64,000 bases of DNA from Metabacillus idriensis (GCF_009674765.1 NZ_WKKF01000002.1:248001-312000); one strand, 5' to 3'. Counted from the stretch's first letter, positions 33,715 through 43,569 are shown. Numbers and translations: made by a program. Notes: a model not told the origin generated them from the letters alone.

Positions 33715-33760
33715 AATAAGCTTTGTGTTTTTTAATTACATAAATTAACTGGAGGTCAAC

Positions 33761-34510
33761 ATGGAAGAAACAATCAGTTTGAAAGAACTGTTTCAAACCT
33801 TAAAGAAACGTCTTTCTCTCATTATTATTATCACGGCAATCGCCGCAGCCACTAGCGGAATTATTAGTTACTTTATTCTAACTCCCATCTATCAATCTTC
33901 TACCCAAATTCTCGTGAATCAAGCCAAAAGTGATCAGCAGGCATTCAACCCTGGAGAAGTGCAAACGAATCTCCAATTGATTAATACTTATAATGTAATT
34001 ATTAAAAGCCCTGCCATTTTAGATAAAGTTATTCAACGATTAGATTTAAATATGACAAGCGGGCAGCTAAACGAAAATGTTGCCGTAGCGAGTGAGCAAA
34101 ATTCACAAGTTGTCACCATTTCTGTGCAAGATGAAGATCCTAAGCAAGCAGCAGAAATTGCAAATACAGTTGCAACTGTTTTCCAAAAGGAAATTGCAAC
34201 AATTATGAACGTAGATAACGTAAGCATTCTATCAAAAGCTGATTTAGGTATCGATCCATCACCAATAAAACCAAAGCCAGTATTAAATATAGCTATCGCA
34301 TTAGTAGTAGGTCTAATGGCAGGTGTTGGGTTAGCTTTCCTATTAGAATTCTTAGATAACACAATCAAAAACGAGCAGGACATTGAAAAGCACTTAGGCT
34401 TGCCAGTATTAGGAGCAATTACTCGTATTGATATGGAACAGGAAATGAAAGATCAAAAGGTTGCTGGAAATCAGAGTACCAGAACAAGAGGTGAATCCAT
34501 TGGCTCGTAA
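33761..34510 (+). CDS. ywqC: Tyrosine-kinase modulator / polysaccharide chain-length determinant (YwqC type)
   Basis: 249 residues with two helices (about 18-38 and 175-197) that flank an extracytoplasmic Wzz-type domain; KPKPVLNIAIALVVGLMAGVG precedes and forms the second helix. Such proteins (YwqC, CapA, TkmA) activate the partner BY-kinase and set polymer length. ATG follows CTGGAGGTCAAC. It overlaps the kinase gene by 11 nt. The cytoplasmic C-terminus is the expected kinase-contact segment. Confidence 0.9.
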   Translation: MEETISLKELFQTLKKRLSLIIIITAIAAATSGIISYFILTPIYQSSTQILVNQAKSDQQAFNPGEVQTNLQLINTYNVIIKSPAILDKVIQRLDLNMTSGQLNENVAVASEQNSQVVTISVQDEDPKQAAEIANTVATVFQKEIATIMNVDNVSILSKADLGIDPSPIKPKPVLNIAIALVVGLMAGVGLAFLLEFLDNTIKNEQDIEKHLGLPVLGAITRIDMEQEMKDQKVAGNQSTRTRGESIGS

Positions 34511-35198
34511 AGATCGCAAACAAATGTTTCAATTACAAAGCAGAAGTTTAGTTTCAATGACAACACCAAAATCACCAATAGCTGAACAATATCGTACCAT
34601 CCGTACGAACATACAGTTCTCAACGGTAGATGAAGAAATAAGCTCTATAATTGTTACCTCTGCCGGTCCCGGTGAGGGAAAATCGACAACTGCAGCAAAT
34701 CTTGCAGTAGTGTTCGCACAACAAGGAAAAAAAGTTCTCTTAATAGATGGAGATCTGCGTAAGCCTACTGGACACTATACATTTAAGGTTGATAATCATG
34801 TAGGACTTACAAATATATTAACTAGACAATCTACTTTAAGCCAAGCTGCAAAGTATACAGATCAGGATAATCTATTTATTTTGACTAGCGGCCCAATTCC
34901 TCCTAATCCTTCAGAACTTCTAGCATCTAAAGGGATGAGACAGTTGATTGAGGATGCTAAAAGAGAGTATGATTTTGTCTTATTTGATACACCCCCGGTA
35001 CTAGCGGTAACGGATGCACAAATTCTCTCACATGCGGTTGATGGAGTTGTCCTTGTAGTTAGCAGCGGGAAAACCGAGTTAGAATCAGCAAAAAAAGCAA
35101 AGGATGCTTTAGAACAAGCGCAGGCTAAAATTCTTGGAACAGTCCTTAACAACAAAAAACAGCAGGATAGTCAATATTATTATTACGCATCAAAATAA
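34500..35198 (+). CDS. ywqD: Bacterial tyrosine kinase (BY-kinase), YwqD type
   Basis: 232 residues. Walker A GPGEGKSTTAANL (Lys61), Walker A' LLIDGDLRKPT, Walker B VLFDTPPVL, and a C-terminal autophosphorylation tail QYYYY. It phosphorylates itself and, in B. subtilis, UDP-glucose dehydrogenases such as YwqF and TuaD, activating them; a UDP-glucose dehydrogenase gene is present at 46555. A TTG start at 34500 after AGAGGTGAATCCA fits best; an ATG at 34461 lacks a site. Confidence 0.93.
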   Translation: MARKDRKQMFQLQSRSLVSMTTPKSPIAEQYRTIRTNIQFSTVDEEISSIIVTSAGPGEGKSTTAANLAVVFAQQGKKVLLIDGDLRKPTGHYTFKVDNHVGLTNILTRQSTLSQAAKYTDQDNLFILTSGPIPPNPSELLASKGMRQLIEDAKREYDFVLFDTPPVLAVTDAQILSHAVDGVVLVVSSGKTELESAKKAKDALEQAQAKILGTVLNNKKQQDSQYYYYASK

Positions 35199-35270
35199 AT
35201 GATTATTCGACAAGATACACCCCTTTTGAACTAGTTTTTTTTGTGGTATTATCTCAAAGTGGCAATACGT

Positions 35271-35304
35271 GTATAGGTATTATTTCGACACATAATACCT
35301 ATAC
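35271..35304 (+). other. Perfect 13-bp inverted repeat between kinase and phosphatase genes
   Basis: GTATAGGTATTAT (35271-35283) and ATAATACCTATAC (35292-35304) are perfectly complementary around TTCGACAC. No T-run follows, so it is not a standard terminator. It may be an RNA stem that lowers phosphatase expression or stabilises mRNA, or an operator. Confidence 0.7.
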
Positions 35305-35328
35305 AGATTACAATAGGTGGTGGTTCTT

Positions 35329-36093
35329 ATGATTGATATTCACTCACATATTTTACCTAAAGTAGATGACGGTGCTGACAGTTATGAAGAAGCAATACAA
35401 ATTGCAAAAGCAGCTGTTAGTGAGGGGATTACAACGGTTATTGCAACACCCCATCATCAAAATGGGAAATATATTAACAATAAACACAGTATTCTCGAAA
35501 AAGTTGAAGAACTAAATCTTTTATTAAAAAAAGAAGATGTCCCTCTAACCATTTTGCCAGGGCAGGAAACAAGAATTCATGGAGATTTGCTGATTGAACT
35601 GGAAAATGATCTTATTCTGCCTCTAAACCACACAAACTACGTATTTATTGAGCTGCCTTCTGGACATGTACCAAGGTATACAGAACAAATGCTATTTGAT
35701 ATCCAAATGAAGGGTCTCACGCCAATCATCGTCCATCCTGAACGAAATTCAGAAATTATTGAAAACCCTGAACTTCTATACAAGCTTGTCAGTAAAGGAG
35801 CTTTAACGCAAATTACAGCTTCAAGTATTACAGGGCATTTCGGAAAGAACATTAAAAAATTCACACTTCAACTTATTGAAGCTCAGCTTACTCACTTCTT
35901 AGCCTCGGACGTTCACAGCTTAAAAAATCGTCCTTTTCGTATGTCTAATGGGTATGGTGTTCTTAATAATGAATTTGGTAGAGATGCTGTATATATTTTT
36001 AAAGAAAATGCTGAGTTATTGGTAAAAAATTTAACTATATATAAATTAAATCCGAGCAAAATTAAGAAAAAAAAGTTTTTAGGTTTTTTTTAG
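35329..36093 (+). CDS. ywqE: Tyrosine-protein phosphatase of the PHP family (YwqE/CpsB type)
   Basis: 254 residues beginning MIDIHSHILPKVDDGA; the metal-binding histidines of the PHP fold are visible (HSH, TPHHQ, HPERN, DVHSLKNRP). It is a manganese-dependent phosphatase that removes phosphate from the BY-kinase and its substrates. ATG 35329 follows AGGTGG; two GTG codons just upstream overlap that site. Cluster position after ywqC and ywqD is the same as in B. subtilis. Confidence 0.92.
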   Translation: MIDIHSHILPKVDDGADSYEEAIQIAKAAVSEGITTVIATPHHQNGKYINNKHSILEKVEELNLLLKKEDVPLTILPGQETRIHGDLLIELENDLILPLNHTNYVFIELPSGHVPRYTEQMLFDIQMKGLTPIIVHPERNSEIIENPELLYKLVSKGALTQITASSITGHFGKNIKKFTLQLIEAQLTHFLASDVHSLKNRPFRMSNGYGVLNNEFGRDAVYIFKENAELLVKNLTIYKLNPSKIKKKKFLGFF

Positions 36094-36353
36094 TGAATTG
36101 ATAAATCTATCTCTGCCAATATTCCGACTTGCACTCGTCTCTATTATAGACTGATGTTATTATAAGTCTTTTACCAATAGTATTATGTGAAAATAAGTTT
36201 TATATACTAATTTAATAAGGTGAGTTATTACATATTTAATTAATAATCTTTACGGGATTTTACAATTTTTAATGGTTTATAAATGCAGTAATGGGTACTA
36301 GCAGAGTTCGGATAGTCAAACATAACTTTATACCCTTAGGCTTCTTGAACGGA

Positions 36354-36424
36354 TTATCTCTCTCCCTTGAAGTATGTTTTAAACATAATCTTTCCAGCAG
36401 GCCGCACTAAAAATCTGTTTCCGG
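36354..36424 (-). pseudogene. Possible remnant of a glycosyltransferase C-terminus
   Basis: On the minus strand a short frame reads GNRFLVRPAGKIMFKTYFKG then ER and a stop. It resembles the C-terminal segment of some family 2 glycosyltransferases (a R-F-L-V-R-P then aromatic/basic helix and FKG). No start or upstream domain survives. The rest of the 390-nt gap 36094-36493 shows no other feature. Confidence 0.25.
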
Positions 36425-36493
36425 GATTAATACTGTAAAGATTAGAATTTCTTTCGAAAAGTAATAGGATAAAATTTACTAGAGGTGATATTA

Positions 36494-37375
36494 ATGAAAA
36501 AAGTTAAAAAAGCGATTATACCAGCAGCGGGGTTAGGTACTAGATTTCTTCCCGCAACAAAAGCAATGCCGAAAGAAATGTTACCTATCGTAGACAAGCC
36601 AACAATTCAATACATTATTGAAGAAGCAATAGCATCTGGAATTGAAGATATTATTATCGTAACAGGAAAAGGAAAGCGTGCAATCGAAGATCATTTTGAT
36701 CATGCATTTGAGCTTGAGCAAAATCTAATTGAAAAACAAAAGTTTGAATTACTTGAAAAGGTTCAAGAAGCGTCAAAAGTTGATATTCATTATATCCGTC
36801 AGAAGGAACCTAAGGGATTAGGACATGCAGTATGGTGCGCACGTAAATTTATTGGAGATGAGCCTTTTGCAGTACTTCTAGGAGATGATATTGTTCAAGC
36901 GGATATACCTGCTACAAAACAATTGATTGATGCTTATTACGAGACAGGTACTTCCGTAATAGGAGTTCAGGCTGTAGAGAATGATCAAACACATAGGTAT
37001 GGTATTGTTGATCCAATCTCACAGATTGGTAGGAAATATAAAGTTAGTAACTTTGTAGAGAAACCTGCAGTTGGACAGGCTCCCTCTAATTTAGCCATTA
37101 TGGGACGGTATCTCTTAACAGCGGATATATTTAAATATCTAGATAGACAAGAAACAGGTGCTGGCGGAGAAATCCAATTGACTGATGCAATACAAATGTT
37201 AAACACAGAGCAGTCAGTATTCGCTTATGATTTTGAAGGGAAAAGATATGATGTGGGGGAAAAGTTGGGGTTTGTTACAACAACTTTAGAGTTTGCTCTA
37301 CAACATGAAGAACTTAAGCAGCCATTATTAGCGAAATTAGTAGAAATAGTCGATAAAAATAAAATTAATGCCTAA
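36494..37375 (+). CDS. galU: UTP-glucose-1-phosphate uridylyltransferase
   Basis: Makes UDP-glucose, the precursor for the dehydrogenase and epimerase encoded downstream. 293 residues with the nucleotide loop [28 protein letters not shown] and [18 protein letters not shown], and [16 protein letters not shown] 36494 follows AGAGGTGATATTA. It is of the GalU/GtaB/YngB family; it starts the biosynthetic half of the locus. Confidence 0.93.
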   Translation: MKKVKKAIIPAAGLGTRFLPATKAMPKEMLPIVDKPTIQYIIEEAIASGIEDIIIVTGKGKRAIEDHFDHAFELEQNLIEKQKFELLEKVQEASKVDIHYIRQKEPKGLGHAVWCARKFIGDEPFAVLLGDDIVQADIPATKQLIDAYYETGTSVIGVQAVENDQTHRYGIVDPISQIGRKYKVSNFVEKPAVGQAPSNLAIMGRYLLTADIFKYLDRQETGAGGEIQLTDAIQMLNTEQSVFAYDFEGKRYDVGEKLGFVTTTLEFALQHEELKQPLLAKLVEIVDKNKINA

Positions 37376-37387
37376 TAAGAAAGAACG

Positions 37388-38068
37388 GTGAAATTAAAAA
37401 TGGAGGCAATCAGTCACGCATCCACAGTAAAATCTAATCAAGTGGTAAAAGTGAATAATAATAAGCGCTATCTAATTAGCAAAAGAATAATTGACATAAT
37501 TGGTTCTATATTAGGTCTTATTTTCTTAAGTCCAATTTTTTTAATAGTAGCCATCTTTATTAAAATTGAAGATCCAAAAGGACCAATATTTTTTATGCAA
37601 ATGCGTATCGGTAAAGATGGAAAAGAATTTAGTATGCTGAAATTTCGCTCAATGGTAAGTAATGCTGAAGAATTACTGGAATCATTATTAACCCAAAATG
37701 AAGTAAGTGGTGCAATGTTTAAAATGAAGAAAGATCCAAGGGTTACAAGAATCGGAAAAATAATAAGAAAGACTAGTATCGATGAGTTACCACAGCTAAT
37801 TAATGTGCTTAAAGGTGAGATGAGTCTTGTAGGGCCGAGACCACCATTACCACGGGAGGTAACAGAATATACTAATTATCAAAAACAACGTTTGTTAGTG
37901 CAACCTGGATGCACAGGAGTGTGGCAGGTTAGTGCAAGAAATAGTGTTGGTTTTGAAGAAATGGTAGAGATGGATATTACCTATATTGCTGAAAGGTCTT
38001 TATGGATGGATGTTACTTTAATCGTTAAGACAATATTTGTAGTTGTAAGTTCAAAAAATGCTTATTGA
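37388..38068 (+). CDS. Undecaprenyl-phosphate sugar phosphotransferase (initiating transferase)
   Basis: 226 residues: a membrane helix (about 35-55) and the bacterial sugar transferase domain with KRIIDIIGSILGLIFLSPIF, MLKFRSM, KTSIDELPQLINVLKGEMSL and VGPRPPLPRE, and GVWQVSARN. It transfers a sugar-1-phosphate to the lipid carrier and so starts repeat-unit assembly. It lacks the extra N-terminal helices of WbaP and is like EpsL/CapM. Start is GTG 37388, or ATG 37400; neither has a strong ribosome site. Confidence 0.9.
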   Translation: MKLKMEAISHASTVKSNQVVKVNNNKRYLISKRIIDIIGSILGLIFLSPIFLIVAIFIKIEDPKGPIFFMQMRIGKDGKEFSMLKFRSMVSNAEELLESLLTQNEVSGAMFKMKKDPRVTRIGKIIRKTSIDELPQLINVLKGEMSLVGPRPPLPREVTEYTNYQKQRLLVQPGCTGVWQVSARNSVGFEEMVEMDITYIAERSLWMDVTLIVKTIFVVVSSKNAY

Positions 38069-38166
38069 AAATTTTTGTTAAAACATCAATATAATATCTA
38101 TATACACTAATTTAATTTAAATGAAGAAAATAAAAATATTAGTTTTATTAATGGTAGGTAGCTTAA

Positions 38167-39495
38167 ATGTTAAATAAATTAAAAGAAATAAAAACTAATA
38201 AAGGGTTTCATAAATACTTTTTTAATACTAGCTGGTTACTGTTTGAGAAAATTTTCAGAATGATAATTAGTTTTTTCGTTGGTATTTGGGTAGCGAGGTT
38301 TTTAGGTCCTGAGCAGTTTGGATTATTAAACTATTCAATAGCAGTAGTAACATTAATTGGTTCTTTCGTACAGCTTGGACTGTCGGGATTGGTTGTAAGA
38401 GAATTAGTTAAAAATCCTAAAGATAAAGATGAAATTCTAGGTACTACATTTTATCTAAGATTAATAGCAGGAATAGTAAGCTGTTGCTTATCCATAGTGT
38501 TAGCGTACTTCTTAAATACAAACGATGATATTACAGTATCAATGATTTCAATTATTAGTTTAATGCTAATTCTTCAATCTTTTGAAACTATTGATTTATG
38601 GTTCCAATCAAAGGTCCAGTCTAAATATATTGTTTTTGCCAAGAACTTTTCATTAGTGGGAGTTTCTCTTGGGAAGGTTGCATTAATTTTATTTAAAGCC
38701 CCACTCATATATTTTGCACTCATTTTTTTAATAGAATTTATTTTATTAGCAATAGCTTTCGTGTATGTATTCAAAAAGGATAAGCAAAGTATAAAGAATT
38801 TGAAATTCAATCTAAAAAAAGCAAAGTTCCTATTGGGGAAATCATGGCCGTTAATTCTCTCTAGCATGGCTGCTGCTATTTATCTAAAGGTAGATCAATT
38901 AATGTTGAAACAAATGGCAGGAGATGAAGCAGTTGGAATATTTTCAGTGGCTGTAAAGTTAACGGAAGTTTGGTTTTTTGTTCCCGTTGCAGTTGTTTCA
39001 TCTTTTTTTCCTACACTTATTATGCTAAAGAAAGAAAATGAAAAAAAATATAATCTAAGGTTACAACAAATATACGATTTCTTGTTCCTTTTGGCTATCT
39101 CCTTAGCTATTCCAGTTAGCTTATTTTCAGATTTGGCAGTAAAAATATTGTATGGAAAAGCATATAGTAACGCTGGAATTATTTTAACTATCCAAATATG
39201 GACAGCTATATTTGTTTTTTCTAGAGCACTTTTAAGTAAATGGCTAATAAATGAAGGTTTGTTAATATTCTCTTTGGTTAGTCATGGGTTAGGGGCTTTA
39301 TTAAACATTGGATTAAATTTGATATTAATTCCAAAATTCGAGGGTGTAGGGGCAAGTATTGCAACTTTAGCCTCATATTCTGTTTCAACGGTTTTATTCT
39401 GTTTTTTAAATAAAAAAACCAGAGAAGCAGGGTTAATGATGTTGAGGTCTTACTTAACTCCATTTCGATATGTGTTAAAGAAGTTAAAGATGTAG
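38167..39495 (+). CDS. Polysaccharide flippase (Wzx-type, MATE/MOP superfamily)
   Basis: 442 residues with about twelve helices. The N-terminal FKYFFNTSWLLFEKIFRMII-like region (here HKYFFNTSWLLFEK) and GIWVARFLGPEQFGLLNYS are typical of Wzx/RfbX flippases that move lipid-linked repeat units across the membrane. Strongly AT-rich coding sequence, like the following genes. Confidence 0.9.
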   Translation: MLNKLKEIKTNKGFHKYFFNTSWLLFEKIFRMIISFFVGIWVARFLGPEQFGLLNYSIAVVTLIGSFVQLGLSGLVVRELVKNPKDKDEILGTTFYLRLIAGIVSCCLSIVLAYFLNTNDDITVSMISIISLMLILQSFETIDLWFQSKVQSKYIVFAKNFSLVGVSLGKVALILFKAPLIYFALIFLIEFILLAIAFVYVFKKDKQSIKNLKFNLKKAKFLLGKSWPLILSSMAAAIYLKVDQLMLKQMAGDEAVGIFSVAVKLTEVWFFVPVAVVSSFFPTLIMLKKENEKKYNLRLQQIYDFLFLLAISLAIPVSLFSDLAVKILYGKAYSNAGIILTIQIWTAIFVFSRALLSKWLINEGLLIFSLVSHGLGALLNIGLNLILIPKFEGVGASIATLASYSVSTVLFCFLNKKTREAGLMMLRSYLTPFRYVLKKLKM

Positions 39496-39506
39496 GAGGT
39501 TTTTTC

Positions 39507-40598
39507 TTGAAAGCTATAATTAAGCAAATAATTCCAGCACAACAATGGAATACGATATCTAGTTGGAAAGAAGCATTAAAAATAAAAACATCGGTCATTA
39601 TAATTAAGGGAATGTCGAAAACAAGGATGTTAGCATCCATTTATTATCTTTTTTCGAAAGAGTTTGATCGAGAACACCATAGTGTTCTTAATGGAAAATT
39701 AACTCACTTGAATGATATTAAGAGGAGAACTTCAAATCATTTTTTATTGAGAAGAAATATACATCGGCTAGAAAAGGGTCTTTTAATGAGACCAATGAGG
39801 AAGATTTTTGCAGTTGGATATATTGAGGAAACTGTATTTTGTTATAAGTCGATTATTGATGACTTAAATAAAGGAAAATTAATTAATTTTAATGAATTAA
39901 AATGGGCTTATGATGTATTAAATAATTATTTTTCTGTAACTGGATCTGATAATAAGATAGATAGAATGCGCGAATTATTTTTAAGCATTGACCACGTAAC
40001 TAATGTACCTAACCGTTCGAAAGAGTATATTCCTTATAATCGAGATTTAGATAAAAAATTAAGTGTATCGTATGAAGATTTACTAGAACTTGCTAAATTT
40101 AGAAGGTCAGTACGTTGGTTTTCATCAAAAGAAGTTCCTCGAACTATTATTGATAAAGCAATAAATGTTGCTACCCTATCACCAAGTGCGTGTAATCGGC
40201 AACCATTTGAATTTAGGATTTTTGATAATCCTGAGAAGCTTAAGGAAGCATCAATATTGCCAATGGGTACCCAAGGTTATAGTGATAATATTCCAGTGAT
40301 GGTTGCTGTGGTTGGAAAACTAAATGCTTATCCATATGAGAGAGATAGACACCTTATATACATCGACTCTTCGTTAGCTGCAATGTCATTTGTCTATGCC
40401 TTAGAGACCCAGGGACTCAGTTCCTGTATAATTAATTGGCCAGATATTGAGGATAGAGAAAAAAAGGTTAGTAAATTTCTAAATCTTGGTGTAGATGAAC
40501 GAGTAATAATGTTTATAGCCTTAGGATACCCAGATCCAGAAGGAAAAGTAGCATTTTCTCAAAAGAAAGAATTAGATGAACTAAGAACTTATAACTAA
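39507..40598 (+). CDS. Nitroreductase-family protein in the exopolysaccharide operon
   Basis: 363 residues. The C-terminal half (about 190-363) is a nitroreductase-like FMN fold: FRRSVRWFSSKEVP, LSPSACNRQPFEFRIFD, NIPVMVAVVG and LGYPDPEG. The N-terminal 180 residues are helical and unfamiliar. Such fusions appear in capsule and exopolysaccharide loci beside pyruvyl transferases, but the chemistry is unproven; a reductive change to a sugar or acceptor is speculation. TTG start after TAGGAGGTTTTTTC. Confidence 0.8.
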   Translation: MKAIIKQIIPAQQWNTISSWKEALKIKTSVIIIKGMSKTRMLASIYYLFSKEFDREHHSVLNGKLTHLNDIKRRTSNHFLLRRNIHRLEKGLLMRPMRKIFAVGYIEETVFCYKSIIDDLNKGKLINFNELKWAYDVLNNYFSVTGSDNKIDRMRELFLSIDHVTNVPNRSKEYIPYNRDLDKKLSVSYEDLLELAKFRRSVRWFSSKEVPRTIIDKAINVATLSPSACNRQPFEFRIFDNPEKLKEASILPMGTQGYSDNIPVMVAVVGKLNAYPYERDRHLIYIDSSLAAMSFVYALETQGLSSCIINWPDIEDREKKVSKFLNLGVDERVIMFIALGYPDPEGKVAFSQKKELDELRTYN

Positions 40599-40623
40599 TA
40601 GATTTATGGAGAGAGGGATCCTA

Positions 40624-41835
40624 ATGCGTTATATAATTATTGTTGGTGGAGAGCTTCGTAACAAAGGAGCTCAAGCAATGACATTTACAGTTGTTGATGA
40701 AATGAAAAAAAGATATCCAGAGAAAGAAGTTGTATTATTCTCCTCTGTTTTCACAGATAGAGAAAAGAATGAAATGAAGCAATTAAATTTCAGAGTTTTA
40801 CCTTGGACTTTACGTATAAAGATGAAAATGATGGGGTTTCCAAACAATCTTAATCTAGGATTAAAAGAGTTTGCAAAATATATTTTTAAAGGTACAGAAT
40901 TACCGAAAGAAAAAATGGATGAAATTAAAAAAGTTCTTGAAAATGCGGACCTAATGGTAGATATTAGCGGGTATGCTTTATCATCTCAACAAGGATATAT
41001 GACTACTATTAAATATTTATGCAATATAATGATTGCAGAGCAATATGGTATACAGATGTATTTATTACCACAATCTTTTGGTCCATTTAATTACAATGAA
41101 AATGATAGAAGGAAACTAATTCCCTTAATAGAAAAACATTTGCAGTATCCTAAGAAATTATATGTAAGAGAAAAAGATGGATTGAAAAATTTAAAAACAT
41201 TTAATTTAGGTAATGTTACACATAATTACGATATTGTGCTTCAAGGGGAAGAGTATACAATTTCTAATATCTATCGTGAATATAATTTTAAAAACCTAGA
41301 TATTCTTGAAAATTCAGTTGCTATAATTCCAAATGAAAAAGTTATGATGCATGGTAATAGTGAAAAACTTTATGAGGTTTATAAACAAATAATTTCCAGC
41401 CTTTTAGAAAACGGTAAAAATGTTTACTTAATACGTCATTCATATGAAGATCTTAAAATAAATGAAAATATAAAAAAAATGTTCTCTAATGAAGATAGGG
41501 TTAAATTGTTATTTGAAGATTTTAATTGTATACAAATTGATAATATCATAAAACAATTTGATTTTATTATTGCTTCGAGATATCACTCTATTATTCATGC
41601 TTATAAAAATAGTGTACCTGCCTTAGTATTTGGTTGGGCAATTAAATATCAAGAATTATTAGGCCATTTTTCGCAAGAGAAATATTTGTTTGATGTAAGG
41701 GAAAGTCAAAGTGATGAAAAAGTGCGAGAGAAACTTGATTATTTGCTTAAATATAATAAAAAAGAATCTAAAACAATAAATGAAAAAATGAAGCATTTTA
41801 ATAAAAATAGGATATTTGATGAGATTTTAATTTAG
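40624..41835 (+). CDS. Polysaccharide pyruvyl transferase family protein
   Basis: 403 residues. N-terminal GGELRNKGAQAMTFTVVDEM and the C-terminal SRYHSIIHAYKNSVPALVFG with KYQELL are the marks of the PS_pyruv_trans family (WcaK/CsaB type), which adds ketal pyruvate from PEP to sugars. ATG 40624 follows GAGAGAGGGATCC; an ATG at 40606 overlaps that site. Together with the preceding nitroreductase-like gene it forms a two-gene unit often found in such loci. The gap to 42059 holds no gene, only a slightly less AT-rich stretch. Confidence 0.85.
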   Translation: MRYIIIVGGELRNKGAQAMTFTVVDEMKKRYPEKEVVLFSSVFTDREKNEMKQLNFRVLPWTLRIKMKMMGFPNNLNLGLKEFAKYIFKGTELPKEKMDEIKKVLENADLMVDISGYALSSQQGYMTTIKYLCNIMIAEQYGIQMYLLPQSFGPFNYNENDRRKLIPLIEKHLQYPKKLYVREKDGLKNLKTFNLGNVTHNYDIVLQGEEYTISNIYREYNFKNLDILENSVAIIPNEKVMMHGNSEKLYEVYKQIISSLLENGKNVYLIRHSYEDLKINENIKKMFSNEDRVKLLFEDFNCIQIDNIIKQFDFIIASRYHSIIHAYKNSVPALVFGWAIKYQELLGHFSQEKYLFDVRESQSDEKVREKLDYLLKYNKKESKTINEKMKHFNKNRIFDEILI

Positions 41836-42059
41836 TTGTCTCAACTCTAAGTCAATGTTAGTCCAAATGTGATCGCCAAATAAAAATGAATACTTATGTT
41901 GCATGTGCCAGGATCAATTGGACATTTAGCTTCGCGGGCAATGCTGACTTAAGAGGATTCATGTAGAGTGATAACCTTCCACTTTTACTTTCAGAAAAGT
42001 GTTCAATGTTATTGGGCGGATAAACATTGTGGGCTAATTGGCTTTAAGGTGGAATGTAA

Positions 42060-43049
42060 ATGTGTGAAGTAAGACCAGAAAAGATTCTTTTATCGATTAT
42101 TGTTCCAATCTATAATGTAGAAAAATATCTTGATGATTGTATCAAGTCTTTAACAGAATCTTCTATGGATAACATAGAGATTGTTTTAATAAATGATGGA
42201 TCAACAGATAAAAGCAGATTGATAATGGAGAAATATGAAAAAATAGATAACAGAATCAGATGCCTTAATAAGAAAAATGAAGGTCTAGGAGCGGCTAGGA
42301 ATTCAGGGTTAGAAATAGCAACAGGAAAGTATATTATGTTTTTAGACTCAGATGATTATATTAAGTCAGATACTTTACCTTTATTATTGCAAGAAATTGA
42401 AACTAACACATATGATATTCTAATTTTTAATGGAGAAGGTTTTTTTGATGGCAATGGAAAAGTATGCATAAAAAAATACTTTCATATTAAAGAAAAGGCT
42501 AACTTTTATAAGGATTCAATTAAAAAATATTGTTTATTGGACTTACACAGCGCATGTTTTAAAATACAATCAAAAGAATTTATTGAGCAAAACCGAATGT
42601 TTTTTCCTAAAGAAAACTATTATGGGGAAGATGTTTCATACTGGTTAAAAAGTATCGAAAAAACTAAATCTATTAAATATATTGATATTAACGTATACAG
42701 GAGAAGATATAGAGAAGGTTCTATAATGGTAAATATGGAACGAAATTCAAGAGATAGATTATTATCTTATGGAGAGCTTATTCATTTGTCTAACGATAAA
42801 GTAATAAATAATTTTATTAGAAATTACTTGTTTAAATGGTGGATGCGAGGACTATATAATACCAAGTTTTTGGAAGAAATTAATACTGTAATAAATGAAG
42901 AAGAATTCAAAAGATATATGTATAATAATGGAAATTATTATCAGAAATTCAAATATAAAATTTGGAATAGACAGTGGAAAACTATTATGAAATTATTGAC
43001 TTATTTATCAATTGGATATAGACGTTTGATACTCTTACTATTAAATTAA
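42060..43049 (+). CDS. Glycosyltransferase family 2
   Basis: 329 residues. GT-A fold motifs: SIIVPIYNVEKYLDDCIKSL, LINDGSTDKS, NEGLGAARNSGLEIATGKYI and the metal-binding FLDSDDYI. Residues 200-329 are a variable acceptor region ending in a hydrophobic basic helix. ATG follows AAGGTGGAATGTAA. The donor and linkage cannot be read from sequence. Confidence 0.88.
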   Translation: MCEVRPEKILLSIIVPIYNVEKYLDDCIKSLTESSMDNIEIVLINDGSTDKSRLIMEKYEKIDNRIRCLNKKNEGLGAARNSGLEIATGKYIMFLDSDDYIKSDTLPLLLQEIETNTYDILIFNGEGFFDGNGKVCIKKYFHIKEKANFYKDSIKKYCLLDLHSACFKIQSKEFIEQNRMFFPKENYYGEDVSYWLKSIEKTKSIKYIDINVYRRRYREGSIMVNMERNSRDRLLSYGELIHLSNDKVINNFIRNYLFKWWMRGLYNTKFLEEINTVINEEEFKRYMYNNGNYYQKFKYKIWNRQWKTIMKLLTYLSIGYRRLILLLLN

Positions 43050-43107
43050 TAGAATTTGTCCTTTTGTTAACGTGTAGTACAAAAAGATTAAAGAGAGGTA
43101 TTAAAAA

Positions 43108-43569
43108 TTGAAAAAAATTTGTTTCATTAGTTCTACAGGAGGACATTTAACTCAATTAAATACTATTTTTAACAGTTTTAACAATGAAGAGTTTTGCGTT
43201 CTAACAGAGAATAATGAGTCAACTATTTCTCTAAAAAAGAAATATGATGCTTATTTTTTAATTCAACAAGAAAGAAAAAACTTATTATTCCCACTAATTT
43301 TATTTGTTAATTTTTGGTTATCACTCGTCTATATTTTAAGAATTAGACCTAAACTTATCATATCTACTGGAGCAGGTGTGGTGATTCCATTTTGTATATT
43401 AGGTAAACTTTTTGGATGTAAGCTTATCTTTATTGAGAGTTTTGCAAAAGTTCATACTCCAACAATAACAGGGAGAATTCTTTATAATTTTGCAGATAAA
43501 TTTTTTGTTCAATGGGAAGAACTGCTCTCTTTTTATAAAAATTCGGAATATAAGGGGAGATTGTATTGA
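43108..43569 (+). CDS. Alg14-like subunit of a split glycosyltransferase
   Basis: 153 residues with an N-terminal ISSTGGHLTQL loop, one membrane-associated helix (about 63-80) and ISTGAGVVIPFCILGKLFG. This is the PssD/Cps14F/EpsE type, the membrane partner that recruits the catalytic Alg13-like subunit encoded next. TTG start after AGAGAGGTATTAAAAA. It overlaps the next gene by 4 nt. Confidence 0.88.
   Translation: MKKICFISSTGGHLTQLNTIFNSFNNEEFCVLTENNESTISLKKKYDAYFLIQQERKNLLFPLILFVNFWLSLVYILRIRPKLIISTGAGVVIPFCILGKLFGCKLIFIESFAKVHTPTITGRILYNFADKFFVQWEELLSFYKNSEYKGRLY

Noticed and set aside
35205-35328. Riboswitch or T-box before the phosphatase gene
   Set aside because: Only one simple hairpin is present, without conserved riboswitch motifs or a terminator.
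41836-42059. Transposase remnant between the pyruvyl transferase and next glycosyltransferase genes
   Set aside because: The segment is somewhat less AT-rich than its neighbours but no frame or inverted ends could be recognised.
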